Positions 1 through 8,102 of a stretch of 53,236 bases of DNA are shown here, piece after piece. Numbering within the stretch: position 1 is the first letter of the stretch; each line of letters starts with the position of its first letter. Under the pieces are notes generated by a model, which did not search any database, was not told the origin of the DNA, and saw only the letters and a program-made list of their open reading frames with translations. The translations under genes were made by a program, and so were the position numbers. Source of the stretch: a virus; the IMG/VR virus record IMGVR_UViG_3300030098_002282, positions 1 to 53,236 of that record, one strand, 5' to 3'.

Positions 1-152
1 CCAAATGATTCGTATCATACGGCGATGAAAGAGGCAAAAATGGCTTCTGCTCATAAATACTCTTTATTAGAAGAGAAGAAAATGCTTACACCGAATATGA
101 GCTTTGAAAATGGAAAGTTCTATCACAGTCATAATTCTTTTGATTTTAGATA
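1..152. repeat. Left copy of terminal direct repeat
   Basis: Bases 1-152 match 53085-53236 except at position 64 (t versus c) and position 75 (g versus a). Both differences fall in the coding frame of the E2-like gene and are synonymous (Leu and Glu codons). The repeat shows that the contig closes on itself, with a unique length of about 53,084 bp. The mismatches suggest a consensus from a mixed population rather than a perfect physical terminal repeat. Confidence 0.95.
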
Positions 153-777
153 TGAACTGCCTTATCATTTCTTGATTGGCAGAGTAATGTCTACAATTTC
201 ATCTGCTTTTAAAAATCTTGTGAAATACTCAAGTTATTGTTCAGTTAGTATGCAACAAACCTTCTTTAGTGCTCTATATAATTCTACACCAGATGAATTA
301 GAAAACATAGACTTTGAAGGTAAGTTTAGTAAAGTTAAAGTGAACAAAGAACAACAGTGGTTAGAGATGATGAGAAAGTTAATGGTTATGCGTAAAATAG
401 ATGAATTATCTCATGACACTGGATGGTTTTGGGATGAACTAAACGATTCTAGAGAAAACTTCGAAGAAGGAATTTCACTAAGAGACTTACGAGTTTGCTT
501 TGGTGGAGAAATCCATTTAATGGATGCATCTCAGAGAAGAGAATGGCAAGATATAGCAGTTCGACACTGGTATAAGTTCTTTCCATCATTTCCAAATTCT
601 ATAGAAGAAATAGCTGAGCTACGATTCAAATTAGATAGGGAAATAATAACACACGCTATGTTAAAATTTAAAAAAGACATGGCAAAAGCTAAAAAGGAGT
701 ATGAGAATGTACTTAAGAATACCTTACCGAGTGTGGAACAAGGTGAATTATTTTCTCAAGAGATTTCCGTCAACTGA
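1..777 (+). CDS. C-terminal part of E2-like conjugation protein (gene cut by window edge)
   Basis: This is the end of the gene that starts at 51741. The reading frame enters through the terminal repeat and continues to the TGA at 775-777, giving a protein of about 706 residues when the ends are joined. An ATG at 25 lies inside the frame and is not the real start. This portion has no motif I recognise; it is rich in charged and aromatic residues and ends in a short acidic tail. The ribosome site and start of the JAB gene lie inside its last 80 bases, so translation of the two is coupled. The E2-like motif lies in the other part (see 51741-53236). Confidence 0.85.
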   Translation, partial: PNDSYHTAMKEAKMASAHKYSLLEEKKMLTPNMSFENGKFYHSHNSFDFRYELPYHFLIGRVMSTISSAFKNLVKYSSYCSVSMQQTFFSALYNSTPDELENIDFEGKFSKVKVNKEQQWLEMMRKLMVMRKIDELSHDTGWFWDELNDSRENFEEGISLRDLRVCFGGEIHLMDASQRREWQDIAVRHWYKFFPSFPNSIEEIAELRFKLDREIITHAMLKFKKDMAKAKKEYENVLKNTLPSVEQGELFSQEISVN

Positions 778-1636
778 ATGGTCTGGACCAGCTTGGTACA
801 AACCAATTATGAAGAAAGGCGAGAAGTATCCTGAGGGATTTAAACTAATTCATTTTCATCCTGTAGACCTTGGACACGGAACAGCAACCACAATAGAGGC
901 AGGAGATACAGCCAAGATTCTTGAAAAGACTTGGAAAGATTATCCTGAAACTGAGAAATGTATGATGGGGATTATTCATTCTCATCATACTATGGGTGCG
1001 TTCTTTAGTGGCACTGATAAAGATTGCTTAAAAGACAATGCACCACAGAAGAACTTTTATTGTTCTACTGTAGTAGCAAGTAAGAAAGAGAAATTTGCAT
1101 TCGGTGTTTCTTACAAGGACCAGTTTGAGAGAGTTCATTTAGATATTGCTGAAGAAGGCAGTACTCAAATGATACTACCACCTGATACAGAAGAAAGTAA
1201 ATGGAAATACATTGCAAAGAAAATAGAGAAAGCAAAGAAAGAAACAACAGTTACAGGTTATTACGGTACTGGGGGGCGATACAATCAGGGAACATTTTGG
1301 GGTCATGGCAGTAGCCAAGCAGTTAATGGATATGGTTATCCAATTAATTACAAAGATGACAACCCTGATGAAAGAACCATTGAATGGTTGCAAAGAAGAG
1401 CAGACATAATGGATGACCCTGAGAGTGCGTATATTGAACTGTTAACTGAGGCATATAGTAAGAATAAGATTCTATATGAAACTTTTTCCGATGAACTCAA
1501 ATTATTGGGAATTGACGCAGTGTCTTACATACATGCTTGGAATGAACCAGAAACTAAAAAAGGAGGTACAAATGTCCTTGCTCTCCCGAAAGCATCTAAG
1601 GAATCAGGACTTGATTCCCCAGACCCTGTTGGATGA
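707..1636 (+). CDS. JAMM/JAB-domain metallopeptidase (deubiquitinase-like)
   Basis: A 309-residue protein with a complete JAMM zinc-protease signature: Glu24 in an EWSGPAWYK context, then H91-S-H93, seven residues, S101 and D104 in HSHHTMGAFFSGTD. JAMM/MPN+ enzymes cut isopeptide or peptide bonds after a ubiquitin-like C-terminus. The JAB domain covers about the first 150 residues; the remainder has a Gly/Tyr-rich stretch and no known fold. The start is ATG 707 because the AAGGAG at 693-698 is well spaced from it; ATG 701 is too close. It lies between the E2-like gene and the E1-like gene and overlaps both. I infer that it trims or removes the phage ubiquitin-like protein. Confidence 0.9.
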   Translation: MYLRIPYRVWNKVNYFLKRFPSTEWSGPAWYKPIMKKGEKYPEGFKLIHFHPVDLGHGTATTIEAGDTAKILEKTWKDYPETEKCMMGIIHSHHTMGAFFSGTDKDCLKDNAPQKNFYCSTVVASKKEKFAFGVSYKDQFERVHLDIAEEGSTQMILPPDTEESKWKYIAKKIEKAKKETTVTGYYGTGGRYNQGTFWGHGSSQAVNGYGYPINYKDDNPDERTIEWLQRRADIMDDPESAYIELLTEAYSKNKILYETFSDELKLLGIDAVSYIHAWNEPETKKGGTNVLALPKASKESGLDSPDPVG

Positions 1637-2339
1637 TATAACAGTTGTAGGATTAGGTGGCATAGGAAGTTCAGTAGTAATGCTATTGGCTACTATGGGA
1701 TTTGATTTTATAAGAGGATATGATTCAGACAACATGGAGGAACATAACTTTGGCACTACCTTGTATCCAGAGTCTATGTTTGATGGAGGAGGGGATAATT
1801 CTAAGACCTTAATGGCTAAAAACATCATAGAGAATTATGGTGGTGATGATGTCACTGTCCAAATGAACAATCAAAAGTTTATGGGCAGAGGTCAAGTATT
1901 GTCTCCTAAAACTATCGTCTGTACAGATGATATGACATCAAGGAAATGTGTGTATGACAGTTGGAAAGAGATGGAAAATAGGCAAGTCTTTATAGATATG
2001 CGTATGGATGCTCTAACAATGTCTTGCATAACTGTAACAAGAGAAAGTGATGTGTATGAAAAGTATTGGTTTGAGAACGGAGAAAGTGGCGAAGAGGCAC
2101 CTTGTACAATGAAACACACTATCTTTTGTGCATCATTAATCAGTGGTATAGGGGTTACACAGTTGTTTAATTACTTGACTGAAAGACCTTTTTATCAGTA
2201 TATTTGGCAAGGTCTTTCGCCTCTAGATATGAAGATGGAAGACTTCTATTGTGGAGAAACAATAGTGGAGAATAATACTGATAACATATTAACTGAAGAG
2301 GTGTCGTATGAAAATACAAACTCGTACAGTTACAACTAA
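1572..2339 (+). CDS. ThiF/E1-like adenylating enzyme
   Basis: A 255-residue minimal E1-type protein. The nucleotide-binding loop is G27-L-G-G-I-G32, followed by an acidic strand end and Asn in YDSDNMEEHNFG, the usual ThiF/MoeB/E1 arrangement for ATP and substrate. A cysteine (C178, in EEAPCTMKHT) sits at the start of a helix where phage and bacterial ThiF partners of JAB proteins keep their conserved cysteine, so it may form the thioester. ATG 1572 was chosen because AGGAGGT precedes it by about five bases; this makes the gene overlap the JAB gene by 65 bases. It also overlaps the next ATPase gene. The expected role is to activate the C-terminal glycine of the Ubl encoded at 51400. Confidence 0.9.
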   Translation: MSLLSRKHLRNQDLIPQTLLDDITVVGLGGIGSSVVMLLATMGFDFIRGYDSDNMEEHNFGTTLYPESMFDGGGDNSKTLMAKNIIENYGGDDVTVQMNNQKFMGRGQVLSPKTIVCTDDMTSRKCVYDSWKEMENRQVFIDMRMDALTMSCITVTRESDVYEKYWFENGESGEEAPCTMKHTIFCASLISGIGVTQLFNYLTERPFYQYIWQGLSPLDMKMEDFYCGETIVENNTDNILTEEVSYENTNSYSYN

Positions 2340-3144
2340 TTGGCAGGAAACGCCCGGTGGGCTGACATGGTATTTTATCGGTCAGCCCAAAACTGGGAAG
2401 ACTACTGCCGCCGCTAACTGGTCAAGTAAAGGTGCTAAAGGTGTCTTAATACTTGATACAGATTTAGGGGCTGATTTTGTTGATGGTGCAAATGTTGTAA
2501 CTATAACATCATTAAACCCACCCTATGAAGGAGAAGGTGATGATAGAAAAATCATTCCGTCAGAAGAAAGAGGATTTTATCATCGTGTAGGACCTGATAA
2601 GGGTAAACCTATGGAAGTGTATTCTTTAGCAGAGGTATTCCTCTGGTTAAAGGATGAATGGTCTCAATTACCTTACGAAACCCTAGTCATTGATACAGTT
2701 GATACTGTTAATCAATGGATAGAGCACGCCGTATGTAAGGAATTAGGCATAACTGCTATGGGTGAAGGTCAGTGGGGTGCTGACTGGGGAAAAGCAAGAA
2801 GGAAAAATGTTGACATAGTTAAGCGTTTACAACAGCTTATGAAACAACATGGTTCTAACTTGATAATAACATCCCACTCAAAGCAATCCCAAATGAACGA
2901 TGGCAAAGTGCAATTAAGTCCAGAACTCCCAAGAGGTCTGGGTTACGCACTCTGTGCTAGAGCTGATGTCATTGGGTATAGTACTGTCGTAAAAGATGAG
3001 ATTATACCAAAAGTTTCTTTTCAAGCATATGATGAGAGAACTGTTGGCTCCAGACTTAAGCCGTTGAATGGGAAAATACTGCCTTTTACCTACAATGACA
3101 TTACAAAGGCAATAACTGAATACAAGGAAGAAGAAGGAGAATAA
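2308..3144 (+). CDS. Sak4/RecA-like ATPase (single-strand annealing or recombination)
   Basis: A 278-residue P-loop ATPase with Walker A G25-Q-P-K-T-G-K-T32 and a Walker B strand in TLVIDTVDTVNQW. The short, C-terminally reduced RecA core matches the phage Sak4 family, which works with an SSB in recombination. The SSB is the very next gene, three bases downstream, and a primase-helicase follows, which supports the call. Its start overlaps the E1-like gene by 32 bases, tying the conjugation cassette to the replication operon. A general AAA-type ATPase is the alternative. Confidence 0.85.
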   Translation: MKIQTRTVTTNWQETPGGLTWYFIGQPKTGKTTAAANWSSKGAKGVLILDTDLGADFVDGANVVTITSLNPPYEGEGDDRKIIPSEERGFYHRVGPDKGKPMEVYSLAEVFLWLKDEWSQLPYETLVIDTVDTVNQWIEHAVCKELGITAMGEGQWGADWGKARRKNVDIVKRLQQLMKQHGSNLIITSHSKQSQMNDGKVQLSPELPRGLGYALCARADVIGYSTVVKDEIIPKVSFQAYDERTVGSRLKPLNGKILPFTYNDITKAITEYKEEEGE

Positions 3145-3147
3145 TGT

Positions 3148-3774
3148 ATGGCATTATTACAAACTACAACTTCTAGTGGTGCTAAGAATGACTTTACTGG
3201 TTACTTTGAGGCTGGTGTAGTCAAAGTTGAAGATAAATCTGGTCAATTTGATTGGGCTGATGTATGGCTAGATGTACATTTCAACATTAAAGGAAGTCAG
3301 TATCCCCAAATACATTCTATTAAAGGTTCTTTTGATAAAGGTCCTGATGGAACTGTAGAAATCAATAAAATGGTTAGACAATTTAACTATTTTAAAGATG
3401 CAATTGGGTTTACTGGTGGAATCAACACTGAAGGTAAATACGAGACTGTTGATGGAGAGCATATTGAGTCTATTTCAGACGCTTTAAACTCTTTTATTAA
3501 TATGATGAATGGTTCTGATAACCCAATGTTAGAACCACCTTTAGACTTTTATATATATGTTTATAAAGAGGCTCCTAAAAAGCCCGGTGATAAAATATAT
3601 AAAAGAGTTCTTGGCAAGATATGTTCTAATGATGCAAAAGGTAAAGCAGAACTGGAAAGTTATGTAACCTATATGCAACAGAAGAAATATATCAAGGAGG
3701 CATCCGAAGAGGATGTTGCTAAGAGTCCTTCAACAACGACATCTGGGTCCTCACTGGATGAGATGCCCTTTTAG
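3148..3774 (+). CDS. Single-stranded DNA-binding protein
   Basis: A 208-residue protein that ends in an acidic, hydrophobic tip (LDEMPF) after a low-complexity Ser/Thr linker. That is the hallmark of SSB proteins, whose tip recruits partner enzymes. The N-terminal 170 residues are predicted beta-rich, consistent with an OB fold, although the sequence is divergent from bacterial SSB. It sits between the Sak4-like ATPase and the primase-helicase, as in many phages. The start ATG at 3148 is preceded by AAGAAGGAGA. Confidence 0.8.
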   Translation: MALLQTTTSSGAKNDFTGYFEAGVVKVEDKSGQFDWADVWLDVHFNIKGSQYPQIHSIKGSFDKGPDGTVEINKMVRQFNYFKDAIGFTGGINTEGKYETVDGEHIESISDALNSFINMMNGSDNPMLEPPLDFYIYVYKEAPKKPGDKIYKRVLGKICSNDAKGKAELESYVTYMQQKKYIKEASEEDVAKSPSTTTSGSSLDEMPF

Positions 3775-3803
3775 TTTCAAATAACTAACATTGGTTAACT
3801 AAA

Positions 3804-5603
3804 ATGGAACTATATGTTGAAGTAGCAATAGGGAGTCCCCATCAAAGGGGGCTCCTTATGACTCTAGGTGATTACGAGAAAAACATTAATGAGTTTTTCA
3901 AGGCTGGTAGGACATTGCCTATTTTTAGGTCTCATTACTTGTATGATACAAATGCAGTTGATTTTGTTCAAGCAAACAACACATTAAAAGATTATATGGG
4001 TAAAAGATATATTGATAGTGTCTTAATAGATATTGATAAAAAAGACAATAGTGATAACTATACTTTAAATCAAGCAAAGTCAGTAGTGCAGGAGTTAATG
4101 GAGTTAGGTCTTAAAGAGGGTAATTATAAAATATATTATAGTGGAACGGGTTATCATATACTTGTTTGCTCTGATTGTTTTGGCTTTAAACCTCATGAAG
4201 ATTTACCTTATATGGTTAAGCAGACTATGACACAGTTAATTACTAGTGTTGACATAGACCCTGCTGTCTATATGAGAACAGCCATTTATAGAGAAGAAGG
4301 TACTAAAAACCCTAAGTCTAATCTATTTAAAACTCTCATGCCCTTTACCAGTTTTATAGCAATGGAATTTGATGAAGTAAAAGTTCTGGCAAAAGAACCA
4401 TCTAGTATAGATTGGGAAGATGTTATGTGGGGAGATGGCTCTTTAGAAACATCTATTCAAACTGCCGTTGAGCCCGTTAGGGCTTTTAAAGCGATTCAAG
4501 AACCTACTAAAGTTGTACCTTGTGTACAAAAAATGTGGAAAGAAGGACCAACGGAAGGCAGTAGGAATAATATACTACTCAGAATTGCATCACACTTTAG
4601 AAGAAATGGTATACCAAGTGACGCTACAAAAGCGGCTTTAATACATTGGAACCAAGATATGTTATCTGAAAACATTATTCTAGAGAAGGTCGAATCAGTG
4701 TACAATAATGGGTATCAATATGGTTGTCAAGACCCAGAAATGAAATCAAGATGTCAAACTCATTGCATTCACTATAAAAGAAAAGATTACACAATAAATG
4801 TAAAAGACTTTACGCAATTACAACAGAAACTAGAAGAAAGATTGTCAACAGATTTTAGTGGTCGAACAATAGACTTATCAAAAATCTTTGGATTACCAAA
4901 TCTTGACTGTACAATATATCCCGGGGAATTAGTGACCATCTTTGGTCCTACTGGTGCTGGGAAAACAACAGTTGCTCAAAACATTGTCTTGGGGTATAAC
5001 GCTTCACAAGATAGAATAGACCCAGACCAACAACTGAATACATTGTATTTAAGTTTAGAATTGAGTGATTGGTATATGCATAAAAGACATATTCAAATAG
5101 TTGCTGATGTAGATAAACAACAAGTAGAGGCAAATGCAAAACAAATAGCAGATGACCATAAAGAATTATTAGACCATATAATTATACAGACCATACAACC
5201 AACAGTTGAAGATATTGCTCACAAGATTAAAGAGTTAGACCCTCAAGTTGTGGTTGTAGATTACATTGACTTGATAGATGCTGGTCCTTCTCACCGTGGT
5301 GAATATGAAGGTATTAGATACATAAGTCACAGTTTATCTAATATGGCAGTTAATAATGATATAATAATTATACAATTATCTCAGGTAAGTAGAGAATATT
5401 CAAAAAATGATGTTCTTGATTTATATGCTGGTAAGGGTAGTGGTGCTATAGAAAATGCATCTCGAAAAGTAATAGGTATTAATGGGCAATCTAAAGACCC
5501 TATTAAACACTTATCGTTGTTTAAAAACTCAGACGGAGAACTCTTTGAGGATGTTCCTTTAAGATGGAGACCGTCATTTAGATTAAGGAGAGACTATGAG
5601 TAA
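3804..5603 (+). CDS. Primase-helicase: AEP primase fused to RecA/DnaB-like helicase
   Basis: A 599-residue fusion. The N-terminal half has archaeo-eukaryotic primase motifs: an acidic DxD in LIDIDKKD, a SGTGYH motif, and a third acidic site in VDIDPAVY. A cysteine cluster of the type seen after such primases (CQDPEMKSRCQTHC) follows. The C-terminal half has a Walker A (GPTGAGKTT) and a Walker B (VVVVDYIDLID) of the DnaB/RecA helicase class. It would unwind and prime the replication fork. No DNA polymerase gene is seen, so the host enzyme is probably used. The start is uncertain: ATG 3804 has no clear ribosome site, and ATG 3858 lies just after a strong hairpin. Confidence 0.9.
   Translation: MELYVEVAIGSPHQRGLLMTLGDYEKNINEFFKAGRTLPIFRSHYLYDTNAVDFVQANNTLKDYMGKRYIDSVLIDIDKKDNSDNYTLNQAKSVVQELMELGLKEGNYKIYYSGTGYHILVCSDCFGFKPHEDLPYMVKQTMTQLITSVDIDPAVYMRTAIYREEGTKNPKSNLFKTLMPFTSFIAMEFDEVKVLAKEPSSIDWEDVMWGDGSLETSIQTAVEPVRAFKAIQEPTKVVPCVQKMWKEGPTEGSRNNILLRIASHFRRNGIPSDATKAALIHWNQDMLSENIILEKVESVYNNGYQYGCQDPEMKSRCQTHCIHYKRKDYTINVKDFTQLQQKLEERLSTDFSGRTIDLSKIFGLPNLDCTIYPGELVTIFGPTGAGKTTVAQNIVLGYNASQDRIDPDQQLNTLYLSLELSDWYMHKRHIQIVADVDKQQVEANAKQIADDHKELLDHIIIQTIQPTVEDIAHKIKELDPQVVVVDYIDLIDAGPSHRGEYEGIRYISHSLSNMAVNNDIIIIQLSQVSREYSKNDVLDLYAGKGSGAIENASRKVIGINGQSKDPIKHLSLFKNSDGELFEDVPLRWRPSFRLRRDYE
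3832..3855 (+). promoter_or_regulatory. Strong hairpin at 5' end of primase-helicase gene
   Basis: GGAGTCCCC (3832-3840) pairs with GGGGGCTCC (3847-3855) around the loop atcaaa, a 9-bp stem with one G-U pair. It lies inside the coding region if translation starts at 3804, or directly before the alternative ATG at 3858. It may be an attenuator or a translation control. Confidence 0.55.
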
Positions 5604-6159
5604 AAAGCAAAAAGAAACAGCAAAAGAGTTAATTGGAGAACATATGGATGTGATGTTAAGGATGGAATTAGAACCAATTGACAAAGAAAACAATCTACCT
5701 GCTTTATTAGAAGAACAAGCCTTGATACAAGGAAAGATTAAAGACAAAGCTGATAGCATTGACTTTTTCTCTCAAAATATCAAGGAAAGAGAATATCTAA
5801 TAGACGCAGAGATTGAAGCTCATAAAGATGAAATAGCAAGATTACGAAATAGAAAGACCGCCTTAAATAATACATCTGATTATCTAAATAAAGTTCTACT
5901 ACCAATGTTAATAGAAGAACTTGGAGATGATAATGGTGTACTAGAAACTGATACCGCAAGGTATAAGTTATATGAAACATTTGGTTCTGTGGTTATAATA
6001 GACCATAATGCACTGCCAGATGATTTCATTAAAACAGAGATAGTGCAAAAAGTAGATAAAGCTTTGCTCAGAAAGGCTTGTATGTCTCTTGCCAAAGAAG
6101 GTAAGGATTTACCTAGCGGAGCAAGCATAACTAAGGTTAAAAGAGTTAAAAGGTCGTGA
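5596..6159 (+). CDS. Siphovirus Gp157-family protein
   Basis: A 187-residue protein matching the layout of the phage Gp157 family: an N-terminal region of about 110 residues rich in Glu, Lys and Ala that should form a coiled coil, then a beta-rich end with VVIIDHNALPDDFIKTE, a VDKALLRKA segment and a final lysine-rich strand. Gp157 proteins are common next to Sak/SSB genes and were linked in one streptococcal phage to resistance to infection, but their biochemical role is unclear. The start overlaps the primase-helicase stop by eight bases with a GGAGAG site upstream. Confidence 0.8.
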   Translation: MSKKQKETAKELIGEHMDVMLRMELEPIDKENNLPALLEEQALIQGKIKDKADSIDFFSQNIKEREYLIDAEIEAHKDEIARLRNRKTALNNTSDYLNKVLLPMLIEELGDDNGVLETDTARYKLYETFGSVVIIDHNALPDDFIKTEIVQKVDKALLRKACMSLAKEGKDLPSGASITKVKRVKRS

Positions 6160-6317
6160 CTAACCTCTTCTACATAAGAACAGGGACAGGCTCTATAGTA
6201 TTTGTTTTACTTAGAGTCTTCTCCCTTGGTATCGTTATAACTAGAGATGGAAGTCATATATTATTCAACCTTGTGCTCTGGAAACTGGAACTAACACTTG
6301 AATTAGGAGTGAAATAA
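6156..6317 (+). CDS. Small hydrophobic protein (53 aa, GTG start)
   Basis: An unbroken frame exactly bridges the Gp157 gene and the next gene. The GTG start at 6156 overlaps the upstream TGA (GTGA) and the TAA stop overlaps the next ATG (TAATG). An AAGG precedes the start. The product is about 53 residues with a hydrophobic stretch (SIVFVLLRVFSLGIVI) that could be a membrane segment. I do not recognise the family. The two tight junctions are the main evidence that it is translated. Confidence 0.65.
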   Translation: MTNLFYIRTGTGSIVFVLLRVFSLGIVITRDGSHILFNLVLWKLELTLELGVK

Positions 6318-6520
6318 TGAAACTACTACATAACCCATTTAAAAAGAAAAATAATGGGATTTGGAAAAGACTCAATGTTTTGGGTAACTTTACTTGGTCA
6401 AATAAGAAACAGATAATAAGATTGGAACATAAAGTAAATGAGTTACAGCTTATATTGGAAAATAAGTTGTTACAGATGCAAAAACCTGCAAAAAGAGGAA
6501 GACCAAAGAAAAATGCGTAA
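6317..6520 (+). CDS. Small basic coiled-coil protein with AT-hook-like tail
   Basis: A 67-residue protein. The N-terminus is basic (HNPFKKKNNG), the middle is a probable coiled coil (IIRLEHKVNELQLIL), and the tail is KRGRPKKN, which resembles an AT-hook (GRP core flanked by basic residues). This suggests DNA binding in the minor groove of AT-rich DNA, an inference from one short motif. Its start overlaps the previous stop (TAATG), with TTAGGAG upstream, and its end overlaps the next start. Confidence 0.75.
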   Translation: MKLLHNPFKKKNNGIWKRLNVLGNFTWSNKKQIIRLEHKVNELQLILENKLLQMQKPAKRGRPKKNA

Positions 6521-6698
6521 CTTACCAATAGGTGGAGACCCTACAGACCATATCGAATGTATTGTTTGTGGCAGTATAGATACTGTATGGGAAGAATCTG
6601 GTGATTCTGGAAGTGATGAATCTGAACTAAGTGTTGCTTGCATCACTTGTGAAGAAAACGCTGAGTTTCCAGAAGAAGGTTACGAAAACATAGATTAA
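6513..6698 (+). CDS. Small acidic zinc-finger-like protein
   Basis: A 61-residue acidic protein with two CxxC pairs about 30 residues apart (ECIVCGS and CITCEE), which could bind one zinc ion as a ribbon. I chose ATG 6513, inside the end of the previous gene, because AAAGAGGAAG lies upstream and no other ATG occurs in this frame near it. Similar tiny zinc ribbons are common in phage early operons, often without known function. A structured RNA element follows its stop codon. Confidence 0.7.
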   Translation: MRNLPIGGDPTDHIECIVCGSIDTVWEESGDSGSDESELSVACITCEENAEFPEEGYENID

Positions 6699-6706
6699 TA
6701 AACCTC

Positions 6707-6768
6707 GGGGAGTCGCTCCTTCTCCACAGCTACGGTGCATTTGCACAGTATTTATAATGTGGCTCCCC
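6707..6768 (+). ncRNA. Compact structured RNA element in intergenic gap
   Basis: GGGGAGTC (6707-6714) pairs with GGCTCCCC (6761-6768), including one T-G pair that only works on the plus strand. Inside, CACA (6725-6728) can pair with TGTG (6758-6761), and GTGCA (6735-6739) pairs with TGCAC (6742-6746). There is no T tract, so it does not look like a simple terminator. It lies in the leader of the 6787 gene. Confidence 0.55.
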
Positions 6769-6786
6769 AACCTTTAAGGAGGAAAT

Positions 6787-6975
6787 ATGAGATACTATTG
6801 GGAAGTTTTATTCAGCACTGAATATTTTCCATATTGGGAGTTTACAATGTTAATGATGTTAGCATTACAACTAAGCCAATTATGGAGACTTCATAGAATA
6901 GAAGAAATTGCAAAGATGGAAAGGTCAGCAAATACAAAGTTACTAGAGTATTTAATGGGCGAAGATGATGAGTAA
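6787..6975 (+). CDS. Small membrane-anchored protein
   Basis: A 62-residue protein with an aromatic N-terminus and one hydrophobic segment (FTMLMMLALQLSQLW), then a charged amphipathic helix. It is preceded by a strong AAGGAGG. It probably spans or lies on the inner membrane with the acidic C-terminus (GEDDE) in the cytoplasm. The family is not recognised. Its stop codon overlaps the start of the nuclease-like gene. Confidence 0.7.
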   Translation: MRYYWEVLFSTEYFPYWEFTMLMMLALQLSQLWRLHRIEEIAKMERSANTKLLEYLMGEDDE

Positions 6976-7513
6976 TTTGCAAGACTTAAAAGATAAAGAA
7001 GAATTAGCAAAGAAATTAGTTGATACATTTGATGGTACAGTTAGTGATGCAGACGGAACATTTGAAATGAGAAATACGAATAGAGTAGATGTTGCACAAG
7101 AAGATGCAGAAAAATGGTTAACTAAAAAGAAGATTCCGTTTAAAAGTATAGGATTTGATTCAAAAAACGACAGAATACCAAGTGAAATATGGTTTAAATT
7201 ACCTCCGTTTTTAAGATGTATGCCTGACTTGATTGTATATGCAAAAAACTCAGTATGGTTTTTAGAAGTAAAAGGTTGTACAGATAATGTAAATTTCAAA
7301 GTAGAAGACTTACAAGAATATAGTCTATGGAATGGTATATTACCTGTAAAAGTTTTTATTTACTCAAAACAGCAAAATAAAAGATGGATTGTTAATTTAA
7401 AAGATATATGGAATAAGTTTGATACAGCAGAATGGTCAAGATACGATGATAATAATAAGATATATTTAAGTATACCGACAATTCTTTTTACACATGAAGG
7501 GATGGAAAGATGA
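6965..7513 (+). CDS. PD-(D/E)XK-like nuclease
   Basis: A 182-residue protein (start ATG 6965 or 6968). The core MPDLIVYAKNSVWFLEVKG has the Pro-Asp, then about a dozen residues, then Glu-x-Lys arrangement on two beta strands that defines the PD-(D/E)XK nuclease superfamily (Holliday junction resolvases, VRR-NUC and restriction-like enzymes). A predicted helix-strand pair follows (DLQEYSLWNGILPVKVFIYS). Possible jobs are junction resolution or host DNA degradation; the sequence alone does not decide. It overlaps neighbouring genes on both sides. Confidence 0.75.
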   Translation: MMSNLQDLKDKEELAKKLVDTFDGTVSDADGTFEMRNTNRVDVAQEDAEKWLTKKKIPFKSIGFDSKNDRIPSEIWFKLPPFLRCMPDLIVYAKNSVWFLEVKGCTDNVNFKVEDLQEYSLWNGILPVKVFIYSKQQNKRWIVNLKDIWNKFDTAEWSRYDDNNKIYLSIPTILFTHEGMER

Positions 7514-7671
7514 GAGTAGATGAAACATTAACAGGACCTAAACAGAATAGGCAAAGGAAGTTAATTAAACATCTAGAGAGACAGATGAAGAAAGGTGTAA
7601 AGTTTAAACAGAGTAAACAATTAAAGAATGATACTATAAAAGTAAAAGTTGGAATGGAATATAAGAAATGA
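7510..7671 (+). CDS. Small basic protein (53 aa)
   Basis: The ATG at 7510 overlaps the preceding TGA (ATGA), and the stop overlaps the HNH gene start in the same way. The product is 53 residues, very rich in Lys, Arg and Gln (for example QNRQRKLIKHLERQMKKG), and could bind nucleic acid. I see no known domain. The site GGGATGGAAAG lies just upstream. Confidence 0.75.
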   Translation: MRVDETLTGPKQNRQRKLIKHLERQMKKGVKFKQSKQLKNDTIKVKVGMEYKK

Positions 7672-8102
7672 AAAAAGAGGATTTCAAAAAGGTACTGATT
7701 CCTATTCACGGTAATTTTTGGCAAAGAGCCTATAAAAAACTGTTGCGTAAAATCAGTACCTTGAAATCCACCCTTAAGAGGCGGTCAAAAGAAAACAATA
7801 TAAAGTTTGATATTGATTCGCCTACATTAAAGAAAATGATTATGGAGGTATATGGTAAAGAATGCACATATTGTAATAAGGTATTAACTTATAGAAACAT
7901 TGTTTGTGACCATATAGTTCCAGTAGTCAAAGGAGGACCAAGTATAGAAGAAAACTTGCAGTTTATATGTAAGACTTGTAATACTAGAAAAGGTCCTTTA
8001 AATGAACAAGATTTCTCTTTACTCATTGACTTGGTAGAAGATTTACCTGATGAACTAAGTCAATATGTGATGAGAAAATTAGCCAAAGGAGGTAGATATT
8101 GA
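7668..8102 (+). CDS. HNH endonuclease
   Basis: A 144-residue protein with a classical HNH module: CTYCNKV, then CDHIVPVVKGGPS with the catalytic His, then LQFICKTCNTRKG with the Asn and the second zinc pair. The two CxxC pairs hold a structural zinc. It may be a free-standing homing-type endonuclease or a nuclease that assists packaging or replication. It lies in the middle of the early operon and far from the terminase, so a packaging role is less likely. The N-terminal 50 residues are basic. Confidence 0.9.
   Translation: MKKEDFKKVLIPIHGNFWQRAYKKLLRKISTLKSTLKRRSKENNIKFDIDSPTLKKMIMEVYGKECTYCNKVLTYRNIVCDHIVPVVKGGPSIEENLQFICKTCNTRKGPLNEQDFSLLIDLVEDLPDELSQYVMRKLAKGGRY

Noticed and set aside
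1-2339. Considered calling the cassette a PRTRC system
   Set aside because: PRTRC systems carry a ParB-related protein and other fixed partners; none is seen here, and the Ubl does not resemble the small PRTRC protein C.
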